A DNA stretch of 5,016 nt, from assembly GCA_003456125.1 (NCBI GenBank), contig DMPD01000062.1, positions 1-5,016 of the forward strand, given 5' to 3'. Each line of letters begins with the position of its first letter. Within the stretch, counting starts at the first letter, position 1. A model generated the notes under the pieces. It searched no databases, was not told the DNA's origin, and worked only from the letters and a program-made list of their open reading frames with translations. The DNA is from Cyanobacteria bacterium UBA8156. Its GTDB lineage: Bacteria; Cyanobacteriota; Cyanobacteriia; Pseudanabaenales; Pseudanabaenaceae. The position numbers were made by a program, and so were the translations under genes. Positions 1 to 5,016 of this stretch are shown here, one piece after another.

Positions 1-758
1 TCCACAGGAGTATAGGGATCAATCTTGCTATGAATAATCAAAACAGGGCGAGGGTTAATCTTACTGATTTCCTGCACAGGTTTAGACAATGTGGGATCGT
101 ATCCAGTGAAAAGGTGCCCAAACATCATCGTAGATGGCAAAAATATTTCTGGCAAGCCCGAAGCAGATTGCCAATGTTTTTGCATAATTGGATAAACCTC
201 AGCGTAGCCACTATCTATGACAATTGCGGCAATATCAGGATAATTGGCGGCGGCTCCAATCAGACTAGCAGAACCCATGGATACTCCCAAAACTCCGATT
301 TTTTGAGGTTTAAAACCTTTTTGTTTGAGCCAGTTTACGGTAGCGATAATATCATTGCGCTCTGTGATACCAAATGTAAGCCGCGAATCCGAACTTTGTC
401 CATGTCCTCGCAAATCTATCATCAGAATAGAAAAGCCTTGACGATTCATTTCTGCTCCGAATTCCGAGAATTTACCTGCAAACTCAAAGGTGCGACTGGA
501 ATTTAAGCCATGAACTAAGATTATGACTCGATCAGATTTTTGAGACTTGATGTACCATCCCGCAATTGTCTTACCATCCGATGTTTGAATGCCAACTTCT
601 TCTGGATTGGAATCAAAAACAGTTATTTTCTGCGGATCAAAAATTCTTTTCGCTGTAGAAAGTTTATCGCCTGCGATCGCGGAAATACCCAAATAGCCTA
701 CAAACCCAATTAACAGTATGGCGACTCCAATGATAGCAATTACTTTTCGGATTTTCAT
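1..758 (-). CDS. Membrane-anchored alpha/beta hydrolase, 3' end beyond the window
   Basis: Reading the minus strand from the ATG at 758-756 gives 252 uninterrupted codons to the window edge. Residues 5-30 are a hydrophobic segment after MKIRK, so the protein is probably anchored in the membrane with the enzyme on the outer side, or is exported. An alpha/beta hydrolase fold follows: the oxyanion-type HG motif (LVHGLNSS, 81-88), the DLRGHGQS motif (115-122), the nucleophile elbow GVSMGS with Ser160, and the IHSKIDPYTP segment (242-251) whose Asp247 fits the catalytic acid. The catalytic His would lie in the missing C-terminus. The family includes serine esterases, peptidases and thioesterases, and the substrate cannot be told. 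It lies 84 bp downstream of the antitoxin-like gene on the same strand. I see no strong Shine-Dalgarno; AGAGAAAG lies about 11 bases upstream of the ATG. It is fairly AT-rich (25 G+C in the first 60 bases), unlike the plus-strand genes to the right. Fold assignment is firm, function unknown. Confidence 0.9.
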   Translation of the reverse strand, partial: MKIRKVIAIIGVAILLIGFVGYLGISAIAGDKLSTAKRIFDPQKITVFDSNPEEVGIQTSDGKTIAGWYIKSQKSDRVIILVHGLNSSRTFEFAGKFSEFGAEMNRQGFSILMIDLRGHGQSSDSRLTFGITERNDIIATVNWLKQKGFKPQKIGVLGVSMGSASLIGAAANYPDIAAIVIDSGYAEVYPIMQKHWQSASGLPEIFLPSTMMFGHLFTGYDPTLSKPVQEISKINPRPVLIIHSKIDPYTPV

Positions 759-842
759 AAACAAGTTTTACTTTCTCTTCATTGTAGCATAACGGCTCAA
801 ATCAGCAGCGACAACCACCCTCGAACTCAGTACCAATAATTA

Positions 843-1079
843 TCAATCGTCCGCTGCATTTGAGTTGTTAGCCTGTGTCGTTGGAGCGATCGCCTGATTA
901 CCCCGCATCACTCTAATCAAGAATCTTAGTGCCTCATTAACCGCATCAGCACTAGGAAACATCTCTGCAACATCAGGTTCTAATCGTATAGTGGTTCCAC
1001 CAAAGCTTTTTCTTCCAGAACCTAATTTTCTGACTCGGAGGCTCTTGAGGCCATACTCTGCCCGTAAATCATCTTCCAT
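843..1079 (-). CDS. BrnA-like antitoxin / small DNA-binding protein of a BrnT-type toxin-antitoxin pair
   Basis: This 78-residue protein starts at the ATG at 1079-1077. An LRVRKLGSGRKSFGG stretch (13-27) precedes a strand-like TTIRLEPDVAEMFP (29-42) and a helix ADAVNEALRFLIRVMR (44-59). That order resembles the ribbon-helix-helix part of antitoxins. The tail (60-78) is polar and looks disordered, and part of it is encoded by a HIP1 octamer at 886-893. Only 7 bases separate its start from the stop codon of the BrnT-like fragment upstream. Toxin first, antitoxin second, tightly spaced, is the known brnT-brnA arrangement, in which the antitoxin binds the RNase toxin and represses the operon. Family resemblance is from memory of cyanobacterial BrnT neighbours, not from a search. 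Because the toxin is truncated, this is now an orphan antitoxin, and the operon promoter that would have preceded brnT is probably lost. The reading frame itself is intact. Confidence 0.72.
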   Translation of the reverse strand: MEDDLRAEYGLKSLRVRKLGSGRKSFGGTTIRLEPDVAEMFPSADAVNEALRFLIRVMRGNQAIAPTTQANNSNAADD

Positions 1080-1086
1080 TTCCGAC

Positions 1087-1239
1087 TTATCCCTCTTTAT
1101 AGGCTTCTCGCTCGGTTCGTGTCACTTCTCTTGCGCTGATGAAGCGTATTGAGTCTCCCCTTCCGGTATGCGACACAATCAATAATTGTCCTCGGCTTGA
1201 CTGTCCAACGATGGTATGAGAATTCGAGTATCTGATGTT
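1087..1239 (-). pseudogene. brnT: C-terminal remnant of a BrnT-like ribonuclease toxin
   Basis: On the minus strand the frame ending in TAA at 1089-1087 reads 50 codons. It contains HTIVGQSSRGQLLIVSHTGR, then GDSIRFISAREVTRTERE and YKEG at the end. This matches the C-terminal half of BrnT toxins, where an I-G-x-S-x-x-G-x-L-L-V-V-x-H-T strand is followed by R-I-I-S-A-R and a terminal T-R-x-E-R-x-x-Y helix. BrnT is a RelE-fold ribonuclease of about 90-100 residues. Here an in-frame TAA at 1242-1240 closes the frame, and I see no N-terminal F-x-W-D...K-H-G-V module in any frame upstream to about 1320. No plausible start codon lies inside the fragment, so it is probably not expressed as a functional toxin. 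Its stop is 7 bases before the antitoxin-like start, which supports an originally paired operon. The break lies near the place where base composition shifts, so truncation by insertion or recombination is likely (inference). Confidence 0.78.
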
Positions 1240-1425
1240 TTAGATTGATTCGCAGCGGGATTGAGTGCTGAACAGATTTTTTGACAGCAGCGCTTGCCTA
1301 TGCATCACGTAAACTCAATCATCCTGTATTGGTTGCATGACAACGGTGGAGCTCAAAGGGCGATCGCCGCTGCGCGACCACGGCCAAGAATTGGTAAAAT
1401 TTCGGCAAACCGTCTGGCTCTGGTT
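1240..1425. other. Gene-poor junction between the decayed toxin-antitoxin locus and the STAND/Argonaute pair
   Basis: This stretch separates the minus-strand BrnT remnant from the plus-strand STAND gene, and I see no complete gene in it. Up to about 1335 it is AT-leaning like the left flank; from about 1340 it is GC-rich like the genes to the right. A HIP1 octamer lies at 1360-1367. A TTGACA hexamer occurs at 1281-1286 but has no convincing -10 partner at 16-18 bases. An 8-bp inverted repeat (GATTGAGT at 1259-1266, ACTCAATC at 1313-1320) is present and may be chance. The promoter of the STAND gene should lie here but cannot be pinned down. Confidence 0.5.
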
Positions 1426-2991
1426 ATGGCTGCCGATCCCGTCGATGCCTTGTTTCCGGAAGTTGGGGGGGAGTGGGACCTCAGCCGTCTGTATGCCGAT
1501 TTGGAGGCGGCCGGCGGCAAGCCCCTCAAGTCCACCGAAAAAGCCTGTTTGCGGGGGCTGCTCAGCCGGTACCGTCCCGGCCAGATTGCCTATCTCCTGT
1601 CCTGGACATCGGGGGCGCTGCGGGTGGAATTAAACAAGGGGTTGTACCGCTCGATCGAAGCGTTGGCGGGGCAGCCGGGCAACACCCTGCGCTGGGAAAA
1701 AGTCGGCAATTGGCTGGAAGCCAAGGGCTACCGGCGAGCGCGGATCGCCAGCCAACCCCAGGCGGCGGTGGATTGGGGGGCCGCGCCGACCCTGGGGGTG
1801 TTTTTCGGGCGTGACCGGGAGCGATCGCAACTGGGGCAATGGTTGCAAGACCCCTCCTGTCGGTTGTTGGCGTTGTGGGGGCAGGGGGGCATCGGCAAAA
1901 CGGCGTTGGCGGTACATCTGGTGGAGCAGCACAACGGGGCCTTTACCGGCGTGGTCTGGCGATCGCTGCGCCATGTGCAGACGGTGCCCCAATTGTTTCG
2001 GGAGTTGGCGGGGGAAAGCATCGATCCCTTGGCTTGGTTCCGCGCCCAACGGCGGTTGTTGGTCTTGGATGATTTCGAGACGGTGCTGCAGGAAGGGGAA
2101 CTGGCGGGGGTGTATCGGCAAGGACTCGAAGGCTACGGCACTCTGCTCACCCGCGTGGCCCAAGAGCGCCATCAGGGCTGTTTGTGGGCGATCGGACGGG
2201 AACAACCCAAAGAAGTGGCGATCGAAGCGGGGGAAGGCCAAGCGGTGCGATCGTGGCGGCTGGGGGGCCTTGATGAGTCGGGGAGCCGTGACCTGCTGCG
2301 GCAGCGGGGATTTACCGGCCAGGAAGGGGGACTGCAGGAACTGATTCAGCAATACCGGGGCAACCCTTCCGCCCTGAAAATGGTGGCCGTGACCATCCGG
2401 GATTTGTTCGATGGCAACGTCGTGGCGTTTCTGAAGCAGACCACCCTCGGACTGGGGGATGTCTTGCAAAACCTGTTGTATTCCCAATTTGAGCGGTTGT
2501 CCCCCCTCGAAAAAGATTTGCTGTTTTGGTTGGCCCTCCAGCGGCGACCGGCCAGCCTGCGTCAATTGCGGGAAGCCCTGACCCAAGCCGCGGCCGACAG
2601 CCTGGGGGCCATGGAATCCTTGCATCGGCGGGCCCTGGTGGAAAAAGCCCCCCTTGAAGATACCGTGCATTTTCAGCTAGAGCCGGTGATCGGCAAATAT
2701 GTCAACAAAAAGCTGCTCGATGAATGGGGGCAAGAAATTGAACAACTGGTAACCCGCAAGAGTTTGCAAGATTGCCTGCGGTTGCAAAGCCATGCCCTGG
2801 TGGAAGATGTCGCCCCGGAAGCAGTTCAAGCGGCCCAAATCCGACTCACCCTCAAACCCCTCAAAGATCGCTTGCAGGCCACGCTGCAACACCACGGGCG
2901 ATCGCGCGGCGAGCTCATGGAAGCCCTCCAGTCAAACCGCGACTTTGGGGGCTACACCGAAACCAATTTGCGCTTGCTGGGTTTGGTCTAA
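1426..2991 (+). CDS. STAND NTPase (NB-ARC type) with N-terminal HTH-like domain, no C-terminal repeat sensor
   Basis: A 521-residue protein from the ATG at 1426. Residues about 20-105 form a helical domain with a TEKACLRGLLSRYRPGQIAYLL core (37-58), like the HTH-type modules that precede NB-ARC domains in cyanobacterial STAND proteins. GRDRE (128-132) opens the NTPase. Walker A is GQGGIGKT (152-159), followed by VVWRSL (176-181); Walker B is LLVLDDFE (211-218). AIGREQP (255-261) sits at the sensor/RNBS-B position, LGGLDE (279-284) precedes the helical part, and GNPSAL (312-317) is the GxP (GLPL-like) motif. A winged-helix region starts at LSPLEKDLLFWLAL (358-371) and ends with the LEPVIGKYV stretch (418-426). 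STAND proteins use ATP-driven oligomerisation to signal. Relatives carry WD40 or pentapeptide repeats after a GY..xNLxxLL element; here GGYTETNLRLLGLV (508-521) is the end. The frame is open from TTG 1294, but codons before 1426 look non-coding, so I chose 1426; no clear ribosome site supports either start. The Argonaute gene follows 87 bp downstream. Confidence 0.88.
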   Translation: MAADPVDALFPEVGGEWDLSRLYADLEAAGGKPLKSTEKACLRGLLSRYRPGQIAYLLSWTSGALRVELNKGLYRSIEALAGQPGNTLRWEKVGNWLEAKGYRRARIASQPQAAVDWGAAPTLGVFFGRDRERSQLGQWLQDPSCRLLALWGQGGIGKTALAVHLVEQHNGAFTGVVWRSLRHVQTVPQLFRELAGESIDPLAWFRAQRRLLVLDDFETVLQEGELAGVYRQGLEGYGTLLTRVAQERHQGCLWAIGREQPKEVAIEAGEGQAVRSWRLGGLDESGSRDLLRQRGFTGQEGGLQELIQQYRGNPSALKMVAVTIRDLFDGNVVAFLKQTTLGLGDVLQNLLYSQFERLSPLEKDLLFWLALQRRPASLRQLREALTQAAADSLGAMESLHRRALVEKAPLEDTVHFQLEPVIGKYVNKKLLDEWGQEIEQLVTRKSLQDCLRLQSHALVEDVAPEAVQAAQIRLTLKPLKDRLQATLQHHGRSRGELMEALQSNRDFGGYTETNLRLLGLV

Positions 2992-3078
2992 ACGACCCGT
3001 CTGGCCCGACAATAAAATGGATGTGGGAAAATGTTCCTGGCTACTATCTAGTTTTTTGTCAAAAGTTTTACGTAAGTC

Positions 3079-5016
3079 ATGGTCGATCCTGAGATTGAAT
3101 TGGTGCTGAACCGTTTTGAGGTGAAGTCCCTCACGGAAGTGGATCGCACTTTTTGGGTGTACACCTGTCGGTTTGACGAACTGCCGGAAGGGACGGAATT
3201 CCATCGGCGATTGGCGAGCGTGGCGTATCGGGTGGGGGTGGTGGCCGTGGCGATCCGTTCGCGCCCGGAGTTGATCACCCGTGACCCGATCGCCGAAGAG
3301 AACTGGCAGGGGGATGGTTGGCAGTTGACAGCGGTAGCGGAACCGCGGGTTTTGGATAGCACTCGGCCGGGCGATCGCCAAATTCTGGAAGCGTTTGAAC
3401 GTCGATCTTTGGAAACGGCGCTGCGGCGCATCTCGCACAAGGCGGAGGTAGAGCGGGCCCCAGAAGGGGGATTCATTTGGTGGGTTACCGATGAAAAGGG
3501 GATCGAAAAATCCGGCAGCGGTTGGGAAATTCACCGCGGCCGCCACATCGATGTACACATCGCCGAGAACGGAAACCTGTATTTGGAAGTCGATTTGCAC
3601 TACCGATTTCACACCCCACAAACCCTGCACTGGTGGCTCACCCATTTTCCAGAACTAGAAGACAGCATCCGCCACGTTCGGAACACCTACCGCAAACCCG
3701 ATAAACCGGAACCCCTGAGCTGGCTTTACGAAAATTGGAGTGAGGCAGACCCAGAATCCATCGAAATCCCGAATTTGGGTATCAGTCTCGCCGCATACCA
3801 CCGCCGGGAGGGAGCCACCGAGGAAGCCATACAGACTTCAAAAGTGGTGTACGTCAAAAGGCAGCAGTCGGATCGCACCCCTGTGGCCCACCTCTCTCAA
3901 CGGCTGACCCCCAGCCTCACCTTGGAAATGCTCGCAGGTTTGAAGGAACGGTCTGGCATCACAGCGGCCGAAAAATCCGAAATCGAGTCGGTATTTGCCT
4001 GCATTCGCAAAAACTTGAGCGCCCGCCTCACCGAGTCCCAAGCCACGGCCAATTTCTTGCGAGAAAGCATTTACGGACTGACAGAAAAGGTCACACCGTG
4101 CCGCGTTTTCGGGGTATCCTTGCCAAAGGCGACCCTGTTGGCGAAGGGCGATCGCCCCATTCCGCCGGTGGCGGAGGTAAAGCGTGTGGGCTGTGCGGTG
4201 CCGGGCGAAACCCGTCTGGGGTGCCTGAACCTGTTCAACAACGCGCGGAAGTATCCCGATGTCGTCCGGGAATGCCTTGAGGACGTCGCGCGGCAGACCG
4301 GTGTAGACCTCCATATCGACTCCTATCGTACCCAACAGGATTACCCAGACGAGAGCCTAGACCAAGCCCGTTTTTGGCGCACTTGGGTCAGCGAAGGCAT
4401 CCGCACGGTGTTGGTGGTGATGCCCCGATCGGAGCGCAAGCAGACGATTCGCAAACAGGCCCTGCAGGTGGGCATTGCCACTCAATTTATGGTGCCCCTA
4501 CCCAAAGCCAATGACTACAAAGCGTTGAATGTGGTGTTGGGGTTGTTGTGCAAAGCCGGTTGGCAACCCGTGCGCCTCCAGCCAGAGGAAAATTGGGCAG
4601 ATTTGGTGGTGGGGTTTGATACCGGCACCGATCGCAGTTTGTACTACGGCACCTCGGCGTTTGCGGTGTTGGCAGACGGGCAAAGTTTGGGCTGGGAATT
4701 GCCCAGCGTGCAGACCGGGGAGAAATTTGATGGGGCCGCCATCTGGCGCACCGTCGTGAATCTGATTTTGCGGTTTGAGGAGAAATGCGATCGCTCCCCT
4801 CGCCAAGTGTTGCTGATGCGGGGTGGTCTGGTGCAGAGCGATGAGTTTGAGGAAACCATTGGCCATCTCACCGCAGCAGAGATAGCCGTAGATGTGTTGG
4901 GGGTACGCAAAAGCGGCACCGGCCGCCTTGGGATTCTGGCAAATGGGGTGTACAAAGATGCTCCCTTAGGCAGCACAGTGTTTTCGGAAAAGTCTTTTTT
5001 AACTTTTGAGGGGTTC
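3079..5016 (+). CDS. ago: Long prokaryotic Argonaute with third slicer residue replaced by Gly; 3' end beyond the window
   Basis: The ATG at 3079 opens 646 codons to the window edge; the only upstream in-frame ATG (3031) meets a stop at once. Rough layout by comparison with Thermus thermophilus Ago (TtAgo): N domain 1-100, L1 100-170, PAZ about 170-275 (NLGISLAAYHRRE at 232-244), L2 to about 345, MID about 370-500, PIWI from about 505. PIWI signatures are VVGFDTGTD (510-518), QTGEKFDG (545-552), LLMRGGLVQSDEF (578-590) and VRKSGTGR (609-616). Asp514 and Glu548 match TtAgo Asp478 and Glu512. The spacing 34/34 puts Gly582 at TtAgo Asp546. The fourth residue would be near 696, outside the window; about 75 residues are missing. 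A basic MID stretch (RKQTIRKQ, 453-460) and Lys492 could hold the guide 5' phosphate. Long pAgos bind small nucleic-acid guides and target invader nucleic acid; cyanobacterial members are known. This one probably binds without cutting. A weak GTAAG lies just before the start. Co-transcription with the STAND gene is plausible. Confidence 0.95.
   Translation, partial: MVDPEIELVLNRFEVKSLTEVDRTFWVYTCRFDELPEGTEFHRRLASVAYRVGVVAVAIRSRPELITRDPIAEENWQGDGWQLTAVAEPRVLDSTRPGDRQILEAFERRSLETALRRISHKAEVERAPEGGFIWWVTDEKGIEKSGSGWEIHRGRHIDVHIAENGNLYLEVDLHYRFHTPQTLHWWLTHFPELEDSIRHVRNTYRKPDKPEPLSWLYENWSEADPESIEIPNLGISLAAYHRREGATEEAIQTSKVVYVKRQQSDRTPVAHLSQRLTPSLTLEMLAGLKERSGITAAEKSEIESVFACIRKNLSARLTESQATANFLRESIYGLTEKVTPCRVFGVSLPKATLLAKGDRPIPPVAEVKRVGCAVPGETRLGCLNLFNNARKYPDVVRECLEDVARQTGVDLHIDSYRTQQDYPDESLDQARFWRTWVSEGIRTVLVVMPRSERKQTIRKQALQVGIATQFMVPLPKANDYKALNVVLGLLCKAGWQPVRLQPEENWADLVVGFDTGTDRSLYYGTSAFAVLADGQSLGWELPSVQTGEKFDGAAIWRTVVNLILRFEEKCDRSPRQVLLMRGGLVQSDEFEETIGHLTAAEIAVDVLGVRKSGTGRLGILANGVYKDAPLGSTVFSEKSFLTFEGF

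Larger units (their letters stand above)
673..4794. repeat. Dispersed HIP1 octamers (GCGATCGC), nine exact copies
   Basis: The palindrome GCGATCGC occurs at 673-680, 886-893, 1360-1367, 1821-1828, 1959-1966, 2898-2905, 3371-3378, 4148-4155 and 4787-4794. Chance would give well below one copy in 5 kb if bases were equal. HIP1 over-representation is a known hallmark of many cyanobacterial genomes. Copies occur in the AT-leaning left flank and in the GC-rich STAND and Argonaute genes, so both parts appear to have resided in cyanobacterial DNA. The entry spans the first to the last copy and is not a contiguous element. Confidence 0.9.

Noticed and set aside
30..506. A 158-codon plus-strand open frame at the left edge
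   Set aside because: It opposes the alpha/beta hydrolase, whose nucleophile elbow and other motifs are clear; this frame has none.
781..786. TACAAT on the minus strand as a -10 box for the hydrolase
   Set aside because: The nearest -35-like hexamer (TTGTCG at 809-814) leaves a 22-base spacer, so the promoter cannot be supported.
1281..1286. Perfect TTGACA as a -35 box for the STAND gene
   Set aside because: No -10-like hexamer occurs 16-18 bases downstream; TATGCA is only 12 bases away.
1259..1320. 8-bp inverted repeat GATTGAGT/ACTCAATC as ends of a small mobile element
   Set aside because: Arms are short with no extension, no target duplication is visible, and the 46-base interior has no features; chance is a good explanation.
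1630..2670. A 346-codon open frame on the minus strand opposite the STAND gene
   Set aside because: Its translation is rich in Gln, Pro, Arg and His with no recognisable domain, and it lies wholly opposite a gene with clear Walker A, Walker B and GxP motifs; GC-rich DNA readily gives such antisense frames.
3013..3018. TAAAAT between the STAND gene and ago as a promoter for ago
   Set aside because: The closest -35-like sequence (TTGGTC at 2983-2988) is 24 bases away, too far for a standard promoter.
2932..3645. A 237-codon open frame on the minus strand spanning the end of the STAND gene and the start of ago
   Set aside because: It opposes two convincing plus-strand genes and its protein shows no family features.
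3838..4335. A 165-codon minus-strand open frame opposite the middle of ago
   Set aside because: Antisense to the PAZ-MID part of a continuous Argonaute frame; no motifs.

Overview
The window looks cyanobacterial. It carries nine exact copies of the HIP1 octamer GCGATCGC, and its proteins belong to families common in cyanobacteria (NB-ARC-type STAND NTPases, BrnT/BrnA-like toxin-antitoxin pairs, long prokaryotic Argonautes). The genus cannot be fixed from this sequence.

Left part (1 to about 1240), minus strand, moderate G+C: a membrane-anchored alpha/beta hydrolase that runs off the left edge (1-758), then an intact small BrnA-like antitoxin (843-1079). Directly upstream of the antitoxin lies the C-terminal third to half of a BrnT-like toxin (1087-1239), whose N-terminal part is missing. 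This half looks like chromosomal sequence with a decayed toxin-antitoxin locus.

Between roughly 1240 and 1425 the sequence changes from AT-leaning to clearly GC-rich and the coding strand switches. No complete gene is visible there.

Right part (1426-5016), plus strand, GC-rich: a STAND NTPase with an N-terminal helical/HTH-like domain, an NB-ARC NTPase module and a winged-helix region (1426-2991). It stops just where relatives usually continue into WD40 or pentapeptide repeats. After 87 bp a long prokaryotic Argonaute begins (3079 to the right edge, 646 residues visible) with N, PAZ, MID and most of PIWI. The first two catalytic positions (Asp514, Glu548) are present, but the third is Gly582 in an R-G-G context where active enzymes have R-D-G. 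It is therefore predicted to be slicer-defective, although active long Argonautes are known from cyanobacteria.

Taken together, the right part is a candidate two-gene defence module: a nucleic-acid-guided binding protein that probably cannot cut, next to a signal-transducing STAND ATPase. It sits at a compositional boundary beside a broken toxin-antitoxin locus. Cooperation between the STAND protein and the Argonaute is inferred from position only.
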